This document shows positions 39,201 to 51,200 of a DNA stretch of 64,000 bases, one piece after another. The notes below the pieces were generated by a model, which did no database searches, was not told the DNA's origin, and was given only the letters and a program-made list of their open reading frames with translations. The DNA comes from Hippasteria phrygiana. Its lineage: Eukaryota; Echinodermata; Asteroidea; Valvatida; Goniasteridae. Positions within the stretch are counted from its first letter, which is position 1, and every line of letters begins with the position of its first letter. The stretch lies in contig JAZGUH010000556.1 of assembly GCA_037893225.1 (NCBI GenBank), forward strand, positions 124,001-188,000, given 5' to 3'. A program made the position numbers and the translations under genes.

Positions 39201-42200
39201 AAAACTGCGCTAACGCCAAGTGCATTTCACGGGTTAGCAAGGAGTTTGGGCTAGTGCGCATGCAGACATCCTGTAAATAAGTATTCTGTGCTTACTAGCT
39301 AAGCATAGAATTACTTTCCTAGGTCAGTAAGCACAGAGGTGCAGGCCATAAGATCAGAATCCAGTGTTACAGAATCTATGAAATTAGGCCAGTCTTGTAA
39401 AACCACAGAACCAATCTTCTTAACAGTAAGTGTGACGTCATTCGCATCAGGAAGTGAAATGCAAACAGATCGAGTACGCGCGCGTGTTCTCCTGTCTTTT
39501 TCACACTGTCCAAAATCTCAAGATTGGACCTGGATCGAACTCCGGTTTTGTTTTTTTCAACCCTTTCAACCTACAATCCCGGCCAAATCTCGTTGGGCCC
39601 CCGACCCCCCTGCCCCCGGTCAATGTTGGCTCTCATTGCGCGGAATGCGCTCCGGCTTGATATTACAACATTGAGCGGGGGAGCGGGGGGCGCGGAGGAG
39701 GGTATGTTTATCATCACGTGGCCCAAGCATTTTGGCCGGGATTGTCTGAAAGTTCGCCTAGTTTATCTATAAAGAGTTTAAAACACGCAAAATCCACTTT
39801 TCACCCCAAATAGTTTGAATTACCTGATTATAGCGCCCCCAAGGGAGATCCCCGTCTAAACATCGAATGCTATTTTAATGCTATAACTAATTAGGTTGTC
39901 ATAATTTTTGGTTGACCGTTCGGACAACCAAGATGTTAATTACGGGATAAATACGATTGTTTTAACAACAAGTTAAAAAATAGCCCCCAACGCCCTACAG
40001 TTGGCACTTGCTAAAAGTTGTGGACGTCATCATTGCGACTTTCCTGAACTGAACGTTTGTGGCCTGTTTCCTGAAAATCGCTTGTGACCTTGGGAAAACA
40101 CGGAAGTCTGGGGGGGGGGGGGGCAGTAGTCGCCCCTTGGCCGGGATTGTCTGAAAGTTCGCCTAGTTTATCTATAAAGAGTTTAAAACACGCAAAATCA
40201 ACTTTTCAACCCAAATAGTTTGAATTACCTGATTATAGCGCCCCCAAGGGAGATCCCCGTCTAAACATCGAATGCTATTTTAATAATGATGTCCAACTAA
40301 TTAGGTTGTCATAATTTTTGTTTGACCGGTCTCCGTACGTACCAAACTAAGCCCGGTCGGGATAGGGTTAACAGAATGACGATTCCTGGCTGTCATGCGC
40401 TTGCGCCAGGACTTGTTTTGCAGTGCGCATCGTACACAATGTACCATGACGATTAGCCATGACATTTTGTCCAATAACTTCACAAAAGACATATTTTGTT
40501 AAACGCGAAAAACGCATTATGTTACACAAACATACAAGCCTCTTCCATTTTGTTTCAACTACCTCATTCCGTGAATTGTCGGAAAACTCAACGGTTAACC
40601 CTCGCCACTAAAAAAATAGAGAAATGACAGACTCTCCTTTACTATTTTGGTGGCGAGGGTTAACCGTTGAATTTTCCGACAAATCACGCAAAGAGACGGC
40701 TAAAAAATTGGAAGAGGCTTGTAGGTGGTTTGTGTAGCGTAATGCGATTTTCGCATTGAACAAAAATGTCTTTTGTAAAGTTATTTGACAAAATGGCATG
40801 GTTATTCGTCATGGTACATCGTGTACGATGCGCACTACAAAACAATTGGGATCATCTGTGTCTGGAAATTGAACGGCCAATTAAGCCTCTTGGCATCTGT
40901 GACTCACATAGTCTAGTGGTTTGGACATGTACATTCAAATGCAACAGTTGTGGGTTCGAATCCAACCCGAAAAAAAACCTCTTTTTTTCCACTTCCTTTT
41001 CTTTTAATTACTCCTGCACTCGGAAAGCCATGACCATCCATTGCTTCTCACACTTAGGTCTTTTCTAATGTTTTTTGTTGTTGTTTTTTTAGAAAGACAA
41101 TTTCAGACAATCCCGGCCAAATCTCGTTGGGCCCCCGACCCCCCTGCCCCCGGTCAATGTTGGCTCTCATTGCGCGGAATGCGCTCCGGCTTGATATTAC
41201 AACATTGAGCGGGGGAGCGGGGGGCGCGGAGGAGGGTATGTTTATCATCACGTGGCCCAAGCATTTTGGCCGGGATTGTAGCGCCAACCCGGCTAGCACA
41301 CTCTAGCGGGATCGAAATCAACCCTGGTCAGGACCAGGGTTGAAAATTTCAACCCGGATTGAAATTAGATTTATCGGCTGGAACCGTGTCGAAAATGATA
41401 GTGTGAACGGGCCCGTAGTGTGATGACATGGGCCATATCCGGGTTGAATGCTACATGGCTCATGTAGCGGCCAGTTCGCGAAAAGAACAGTGTGAACGTT
41501 GCATTTCTCCGATCCGAGTCGGAAACAACCTGGGCTGAACCGGGGCATCCGAGTTGGTTTCAGCATGGGTTGAAACGGAGCGTCACGTATTTGGAATCTG
41601 GACGTTAACGCTATACTTATGAAAAGGACAGTGCCAAAATCAATGTGACATTATTGATCTGTTATTGATTAATTGTCAGTGATTACAATACTGAATGGAC
41701 TGATCTGTTACCTTTCTTCTTTGCTACACAGTTCAGACGAATGCTTGGCAGGGAATTGTCAGCGTTCTCCGAGACCAGCAAATCGGGCAACCAAGTATCC
41801 GAGTTTCTATTAAGCACATATATAGGTATGTGTAGCACTAACACTTCAAATGTTTATCCGGGTGTCAAAATATTGAAAATGCTCTTCTAAAAGCAAGGGC
41901 ATAGATTCGAGTCTACAATTCAGGACACATTTTTTAATGCCTTCTATCTCCAAGAGTGATTATGTAAAGCAAAGTACCTGCCAAACAAGTAAAAAATACT
42001 GTGAAGTAAATTTTACTGATAATTGATGGGAAATTAAATAGGTCAGGTGTAACAGAGGCACCAAAAAAAGTCGCGCTTTTGGACCCCAAATTGATGGAAT
42101 GACCCATATATGTATAATGTTGAATCCCACACAGTATGAACACTGCCTGCAACTGCGTTAAATCAGCAGTGATGTAGTCGAGACCATCACAAGACCACAC

Positions 42201-45200
42201 AAAACCCTGCAAGACCAGCACACAAGACCTTCAGTCTTAATTCAAGTCTCAAGCTATGTAATAAAAGCATTCCTTTGTCATGGTTTATGCCTGTTACATG
42301 TGCCTGTTACAAGCTTGTCTTGTGCCTGGTCTTGTGCCTGGTCTTGTGATGGTCTCGCAGGGTATCTGCAGGTCTTTAAAAAGTCTTTAAAAGTCTGAAA
42401 ATGACATTCCTCAATTTAAGGCCTTAAAAAGCATTAAAAAGTATTAAATTTGAGTTCTCCAAGGTCTTAAAAAAATGGGCGAAGGGGGTAATGATTTTTT
42501 TTATCAGCTCGTAAATAACTATCACATCGTGTGTGTAAAAAATCAGCTATTGAAGCGCATAGTGTATTTTTCTGGAAAGCTGATTGTACGTTGCAGAGCG
42601 TTCCAATCCCGGGATCCAAAATCCACCGATACATCTAGTGTCGGTCCGTTTATTTTTGGTCTTAAGTTTCAATTTAAAAGGGCAGCATTAAAAGGGTCTT
42701 AAAAAGTCTTAAATTTGACTTTCTGAAACATGCAGATACCATGTCTCGACTACATTGATCGCTGGTTATCAGTTCTACCAATTCTGTATCGTACCTTTAG
42801 GTAACATCTCTTTCAGTACTTAATAGGGTGAGCGTACTGCAGCAGGTAAACTTCTGTTATCACGGAAGTTTTCATTGCGAGTGAGTTTTCGTAAATACAA
42901 ATTTCTGCTGGCTTTTTCAGACAAGCACCCGGATAATGACCTGCCCGTGCAGACAGGCCGAGATGCGCCCTCCCCCTCTCCCATCCCAAAGAACGCCCCG
43001 TCGAGGGTGGACAGCAAGGGGTTGACGACAGCATCGGCGCGTCGGAGTATCGACTCGGGAAAAATCAAGAACATCCCCAAGCTGAAACACCACAACAGCT
43101 TGGCACAGGAAGTGGTGTCTCGCTTTGGGGTGTCGTACGAGAAGGACGAGGACATGGAAAACGTAAGCTGCTTGAAATAGTAACCACTTTAAACCCTGTC
43201 CTTAATACTAATGTCGAGTTGACTGGACAGGCCACGGTACCCCTGTTGCTTACCAATGTCGAGTTGACTTGACAAGGAAACCACACACCAGAGCATCCAG
43301 GCAACAGATATATTCACCATCAGTCCCATAGGCCGGGGGTTTGCATGAACCCCCCGCTCGGTGACGAGTTCCGTTCAGAAATGTTTGCCTGTAGCTCAAA
43401 ACGGAGGAATGTGACTTCCGACTGTTCCCTTGTAAGAATGGTACATGTACATATTGTAGTATGCCCTGCAGAGTTGTAGTCGAGTCCCTGCAAGTCCGTT
43501 CACAAGTCCTTTTGCAAGTCCAGTCAGAAGTCCTTTCATAAAGCCAGTCACAAGTAATTATAACTGGATGAAAAATGAAAAGCTTGTGATTGGGATTAGG
43601 ACTGGAGGGCTTGTGATGGACATGTGATGGACTTGCAGGGACTTGCAGGGACTTGACTACACCCCTGATGCCCTGTAACCTTGTTTGTACTTGCACCACT
43701 TTGTACAGGAAATGGCCAATGTGGATCGGTGGGGATTTGATGCATTCAAGATCGATCATCTAACGAACCACAAACCTCTGACAGCGGTCACATACACAAT
43801 TCTTCAAGTAAGTACCCATGTCTGACTTTACAAGAACCAGGCATGCAACTTTTCCTCGGATCAGCTGGTTTCCTCGTTTTTCACTTCACACTTATGCCAT
43901 TGAAAATTGAAAAACACTGTACAAAGTCTTGTAAAGATTGGAATTTCCTCGTTTTTTGGTTAATTCCAAGTTGCATGCCTGAAGAACTTAAGGTATGCGT
44001 TTGTCAGTCAAAATATGTAAAAAAAAAAAAAAGGGGGGGGGGAGCTAGTCTGTACAGTGAGCTCTATAGCTTTACAGTGTAAATTGCATTTTTTCAAGTG
44101 TCATAAACGTTAATCTGATTTGTTTTTCCATGTACCCTGGTTTTTTTTTTTTTTAATTCCCCACAAAGGACATTTAAAACTTGCTTTATCATTTTCCAAA
44201 TTACCGGTTCCTGACATTAGTGTGAGGTACTCGGGTACCCAGTTTGGATGCACAGCCCTGGTTCATGTTTTCCCTGCATCTTATGATCTTTCCTGCTTCA
44301 AGAGGAATAACCATTTTTTATTCTTTTGTAGCTCTGTACTTCAAGTGGTTTGTCGCCTTGTACGGGACGAACTTGCATGAAAAAAATATAATAAAAATAA
44401 AAAAAATAAAAAAAACTGCCTCAGACTCGACTACAGTACTGTTGTCTAAGGTTCAATTGGTCACGTCATTTTTACATTATGAATGGCCATAGATCAATTA
44501 TATACTCTGCAGCCAAGTGTTAAACTGAAAATTTGATTTAAATGCTTCCTTGGGCAAATACTGTTGCCTTTCATTGCCAACCTTGCTGGCACACACAATC
44601 TCTTTGTACGATAAAGAAATCAGGAACTGATATTTTGTAAATGTTTCATTTGGAAACGCATTGCACATTTCTGCATTTTGAAACTTATTAGAAATATAAT
44701 TATTCATATTTGACCCTTTTGGTTTTTCTTTCTTTTTTGTAGGAGAGAGGCTTATTAAAAACATTTCAGATCCCTCAGAAGACGTTAGTTGCGTATATCA
44801 CAACGTTAGAGGATAATTACAATAAAGATGTGAAATACCACAACCAGATCCATGCTGCAGATGTCGTCCAGTCAACCAACTACCTTCTTTCTGCACCAGC
44901 ACTTGAGGTTAGCGACATTCACATAATAATAATAATACTACTAATAATACAGGTTCTTATATAGCACTTTTAGCAAGATCAAAGCGTTTTACAAATATTA
45001 TTACCTCTGGTCATCGGGTCCATTAATCATTCCTGAAACCTTCTCAGCTCCCCCGGCTGCTATTTTAAGCGCACACGGGCTATAAATCAAACACATAACC
45101 ATCACTGCCCTCACAGGTACCCATTTACCCCTGGGTGGAGAGAAGCAACTTGTGACAAAGTGCCTTGCTCAAGGACACAAGCACTATGACCCCCAGCGGG

Positions 45201-48200
45201 TCTCAAACCCACAATCTGCAGTATCACCATAAAGGGCAGGGTTTTAGTTTTCGAGGGAAACTTTGGGGTAAATTGACGATGAAGATGGCAAAACGCACCG
45301 CGAAAATAATGATGGCGATCACCGTGACGCACAGTAAACTTGCAAAACCGCATCAATTCGCATGACAACTGCCGTAAAGCGCGTAAGAAAATTGCGTTGT
45401 TCAAAAAGACAACCAAAAAGAGACGTCAATAGAATTAAGAGAAGTCTGCTTTTGGTTGAAAAAGTCATTTTGGAATGAGACAAAAATACGCTCGACTCTA
45501 ATTTGATCAAAACTAAAGAGGGGCCCTACACTACACAAATCGCCCAATTTATTTTGGGTTTGATGTTGTTGTTTTTTTAAATACGGGGAGGTGAATTGGT
45601 CTCACCGACGGTGGAAGTTACCCCACCTGGGTCTATAGGTCTGAAAATTGGGATAATTTCTCTGGAATCTGTTGAAGAATTATCTTCTGTTTAGATCTGG
45701 GCCCAGGAAAACCGTAAGGGTGGTAGGGCTGGCAATTCAAACTTAGAGTGGCTTTTTTAGCCTTGTTTTGGCCGATTTCAATTTTTCCAACAAAAAAAAG
45801 GGGGAGTAAGGCTGCCGCAATGTTGCTTTTCTCACCCTCCACCGCTGTGACCCAGGTTCGAATCCCACGGAGGTCGACGTGTGGATTGCGTTTTCAGTCC
45901 CTGCCCGATTCCGTGGGGGTTTTCTCCAGAATAGTTTCGAGAGTTTCCTTCAGCCTCTGAAACTAAATATATCGTCGTCATCTGCATTCGTTTCCTCATC
46001 CAAATTCACATTAACCCTAAACTACCCCAAGCCTTGCAAACTCCAACAGCAGGTTTTGTCTAATTTTGATGGGTTCAGTACTGCAGCGCCTTGGCACCAT
46101 TACTTTACTTGGAGCTATGATGTCCAAGTCCAAAGAATGTGTCATAGGTATACTGCAGTGTAAAAATGTCTAGGGGTTAGGGTTAAGTGGCTACAATGGA
46201 ATTCTTGGTATCTGATGTTTTTTTTCTGAGTAACCCTTGACTTAAATTGAGTACAACCCGTAGAGATATATATTTTAAAACCTAGAGGGTGCAGGTATGA
46301 TGTCACATTTTGACAGACTGTCTAATAGTCCTAGCCTTGTTGCCATCGTGTGATTGGCTAATAATTGCTTGTGAATATGTATGTGGTTCCTCCAGCGTGT
46401 CGTGTAAGCGTTCAATAAAACAAAATATTAAAGCCGATTTAGTCGAGCTGTTCGGGTGGCTTGCATCTGTTTTTGGATCACATACACCAAGTTCAATTCT
46501 CAAACTGACAATTTTTTGGCTTTCTTTTTTTTCCCTATTTTTTTTTTTGGGGGGGGGGGACAAAATTTGTTTTAAACAGTTTAGAGTAAACTTAAAAGAT
46601 TGCTCCTTTTCTAATTCGTGGTTTGGGGTATTTTTTTTTAAGAAAAACATCCAAGAACCAGTCTTGCATTTCACATAGCAAAGTACACAGAATCTCGCTA
46701 GCCAATCACAAGACGGCAACAAGGCTACGACTAACGAGAAGTCTGGACAGGAACCAGTTTCCTTGTAGGCAGGACTGCATAGTCTATGAATCGGTACATC
46801 TGGGTATTTTACAAATTACTTGCCCATTTTGAACCTGAAGTTTTAAAAGCTATGATTAGATCCTAGTGTGAAGCCGGCCATTTATCGTGCATAGGACGGC
46901 ATCTGCCATGGCTGTAGTCGAGTCCATCACAAATCCATCACAAGTCTCTACAAGTCCCTTCCAGTCCATCACAAGCACTCCAGTCCTAATTCCAATCCCA
47001 AGCTATTCAAATGAGCCTTGACAAAGGCATTCCTTTGTCATTGTTCATCCAGTTACTAGTGACCCGCTTTATGAAAGGACCTCTGACTGGACTTGCGAAA
47101 GGACTTGTGAAAGGACTTGCAGGGACTTGACTACAGCTCCGGCATCTGCACCCCTTTGGTACATACAGGGTTCCCGTAGTCATGGAAAATCTTGGAATAT
47201 CTTGGAATTTAAAGCTACACTACATTATTCCATGTTCCACTCATGTTTGTGAGACCACGGACAATAAACCAAAGCTTCCTAATCGCAAATTTGAAGGAGG
47301 GGTGAAACTTCACGATGGGAAATGGTTCTCAGATGTAGAGCAATAAAATGTGTATTTTCTTCTGTCTTTATTTCCAATCAACAAAATTACTTGCCTAACA
47401 TTTCAAATTTAAGCAAGTTCTTTCATAAAGGTAAAAATTGCCTCTAAGGAGAAGACTTTATAGCACACAGGCCAGTTTAAATTTGTTTTCATTTGAGAAA
47501 GAACTTAAGTTTGAAACGTTAGTCCAGTTAATTTTGTCGATTTGTATATTTCAGGTCAATTCAGCCAATTCATTTTTGTTTTATTTCCTATAGAATGTAT
47601 TCACAGACATTGAAATCTTAGCTGCGTTATTTGCAGCAGCAATACACGATGTTCGCCATCCAGGACTGAACAACCAATTTCTTATCACATCGAGTAAGTT
47701 GATCTGATATCTTGGAGCACGAACTTTAATTGACCCTCTATGACCTGAATCTTAATCCTGATGCTTTGAACTGTGTATGCATGAAAATGTCAAAATTCAA
47801 ACAAATGTTCGGTTGTCTTCCTAGCAAATTCCCTGAAACAGTATCTGTGTTTAAGGCATACATTGCCATGAATCCCCCAAATTCCATCTCTTTGGTTAGT
47901 TCAGGCTTGACATCAAAATAGGTCAACGCATTTCAACCCGCCACAAAAGCCCAAGTTGAATTCTCAGTCGATCGTGATCCAGCCGTGATTCGCCTTTCAC
48001 AAACAGAAATGGTGACAAACAGTTGGTGTTGAAAGTTTATGTACACCCAGTCCTGCTTATCTGTCATCCCGACGCTTGATTATCAGGGGTGAGATTTGTC
48101 AGGATTTTTTCCGATTTCAGGTTTTTCTTGTCGTGATTTTAGAATTTAATAATCTCTTTTGCAATCTGGAATTCCTGAGGTGTTGGTGATTTTACTGTAA

Positions 48201-51200
48201 AAGTGGATATAGACCAATAAAAACGGATATTTTAAGGGGGTGCCTTTAGGCAAATACAAACTATGGATTTTTCAGGGATTTTTTGTGGATTTCGTGGATT
48301 TTTCATTTTTTGCCAATCTCACCCCGGACATGTTTTTATTGATATACTGTGAATTTACAATAGAAATAGCGCAAGAAACAGAACAATTTGACGGAACAGT
48401 TTCCAAGTGTACGTGAATTTTTGAAAGGGACAAGAAGTTGATAAACTGATGGATCAAGTGAAAGTGGGGCCCAAGGCGCTGTATAAATGTAAATCATATA
48501 ATTTTTATTATTTTTTCAAAAGGTTCGGAGCTTGCAATCTTGTACAACGACGAGTCCGTTCTAGAGAACCATTCGGTGGCAGTGGCGTTCAGGCTACTCC
48601 AGTTGGAGAATTGCAACCTGTTTGAGACGCTTACCAAAAAGCAGCTTCAGCAACTAAGAAGATTAGTCATCGACATGGTAAGTCGTGGATGCCGCCTCTT
48701 GAGTTCATGAAAACTTGTCTCGGATATTTGGCCCAATGGGAGAGAAACTTGCACCAGGATCTGATATAAAGGTTGCCTAAATAAACTTGTCGAACAAAGA
48801 CAGACAGTTTGGGAGACCGCCAATATAGATTTATCACGCTGTCCAGTAGGCTTGGACGACCCCAACATTTTTGGAGTCAACTGACTCTAAGCAGGGATCG
48901 CAATTCCATTCAGAATTGACTCCATACATCATGGACAAAATGGCGTGGGTGAAGAAACCTTTAATTCCGCGCAGCATCATGATTGATTTCACGGACCAAA
49001 CGGCTAGCTCTGTGATGAAGTGCCGCACGCAATCTTCTCAGGAAATTGGCAAATTTAAATACTCTCTTGGACTGGGCGAGTTTCAGAATTGCCTGGCAGT
49101 GCCTGAAATCTACTCCAAGGAAGCAGAAATTGGTTACTGCAAGGAGCCAACTCCTCAGAAAAGAAAATGGAATCGCACTTCAGTTTCTAATGTTGGAGTC
49201 CAGTAGAGTTGATTTCTGGGGCCAATTTCACGGCGATGCTAATTAAGCACACAAATTTGCTTAGCATGAAAAGTCTTCCTTGGTAAATACAGGATTACCA
49301 ACCAAATTTTGATGTGAAGTGTATCGCTTGTGGCTGGCATTCAGCTGTTGTTTGCTTAGCATGAAAATCCCATGGCCATTTGGCTGGTAACCTGTTTTTA
49401 ACTAAGCAAGACTTTTTGGTGCTAAGCAAATTTTTGTGCTGAGCAGCTCCGTGAAATTGACCTATCGCATCCGAATCACGTCAACGCAGCTTGTGAATTA
49501 TTGTCCAATCACATCAAGTATAATTCCACGTGGAACGTGCAAAATCTGAGACAAACAAAAATTACCACACAAAATTCCCATAGGGTTGTCTAAAAGGGGC
49601 GTGGTTAACTCGTAAACGGCGATAGGTCAATTGGCCCCTGCACAGAATTGCCCAAGCCTACTACCCTGGTTCTTTCTCTTCAATGACGGAAAGTGTCATG
49701 TCAACTTTTTGTTTTCCTTCCCGGCAGGTTTTAGCAACAGACATGTCAAAGCACATGAGCTTACTGGCTGATCTGAAGACCATGGTGGAATCCAAGAAAG
49801 TGGCTGGGTCGGGGGTGCTGTTACTCGACAACTACAACGACCGAATGATGGTAAAGGAAGGACATCGTTATTATACTATACTCCTTGAAACCGGCTGACG
49901 TCTACAGCTGTGGTTTGAAAATTACCACCTGGTCGTTTGACGGCTATACCCGCATTCTCTGCATTTTCGATCCATTGTTGGGTTATTGTGTGTGTTACGC
50001 TTGGCTGCACAAGTTGTTTGTGTCCGTTTCGCTTGGCTGCACAAACCAACGCCCATTTATAACGCCCGGACGCAAGGGTTAAACAAGCGCCATTGTTAGT
50101 AGTACTGCTGGTTTTTGCTATACCACACAGCCAGATGGATCTGATAATGGTGTTATTCTGGATTTGTGACAACACACGGACAATTTTGTCGTGGAATAAT
50201 TCGTTACAGACAAAGACTTAATTGCTAAATTTTTGACCGCGTCTTTATTTAACTTAACCCCCTAGACCCTTTTTGCTAGGAACCATCCTTAATTCTCCAA
50301 AATCCTCCGATTGCCCTGCCCCAAAGAATGCATTCATCCTCAATCTTCCAAAATCCTCCTGTGCTTTAATCACTATTTACCATCAATCCTCCAAAATCCT
50401 CCTGTTTCTCAAACACCATTCATCCTCAATCCTCCAAAATCCTCCTGTTTCCCTAACACCATTCACCCTCAATCCTCTAAAATCCTCCTGTTTCTCAAAC
50501 ACCATACATCATCAATCCTCCAAAATCCTCCAAAACTGCAAGGAGGATTTTGGAGGATTGAGGTGGGTTAGGGTTAAACTATTCATAAAATGTAGTGTGT
50601 TTTTTCTTCAAAAACCTGTGGTACCACTGAAAAATACCACCTGTTTAAAAAAGATGTCATCCCTAAAATAAATATTCAGTTTGGCTATCACATCACAAAA
50701 ACTAAGTTCACCCAAGCCCCTGTCTCGTCGACCATGTGTAGTCGACCATCCGGAACCAGCCTACAGGGTGTGGTCATACCAGTTATCAATAACGTTTTCA
50801 TGCTAAACTGTATAGTAATGAATAGTGGCACAGGAGTTAAGCAAGAGCCGTCCAAGGGCGTTGTATGTTATTGCACAGGCGCGAGGTGCATCACAAATCA
50901 ACAATTGAAGTAAATTTTCCTTTGTAGAAAGCACCGGTACGGTATTTCAGAGGTCGCGGGTGCAAGGCCCGCTCCTGCCAGTTTTCTTTGTTCACTTTGA
51001 AAACTCATTCAAATTACCTGGCCAGTTTACCCTTATAGTTTGACATGGCTCTGCTATTTGATAAACATAAACATGAGCATGAGTCTGACAGGCTTCCTTG
51101 TTTCAAATCCCACCTTTCAGGTTTTAAAGAACTTGGTACACTGTGCTGACCTGGGCAATCCGACTAAACCCCTGGACATCTATCGCAAGTGGACGGAGCG

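Larger units (their letters stand above)
45226..47593. other. Intron segment around SINE and MITE copies, no gene
   Basis: A G tract at 46550-46560 and several dispersed repeats, listed separately. No supported coding frame. Confidence 0.4.

Noticed and set aside
39573..41279. LTR retrotransposon
   Set aside because: The identical direct repeats do not start TG or end CA. No primer-binding site, gag or pol frame, or flanking duplication was found. Left open only as a finding.
46303..46722. Overlapping 120-140-residue frames on both strands
   Set aside because: Mutually overlapping, A/T and G tract driven, no recognisable motif.
50258..50573. CCCTAA/TTAGGG termini as interstitial telomere repeats
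   Set aside because: Only single TTAGGG/CCCTAA words occur, always directly beside TTAA as MITE ends, never in tandem.
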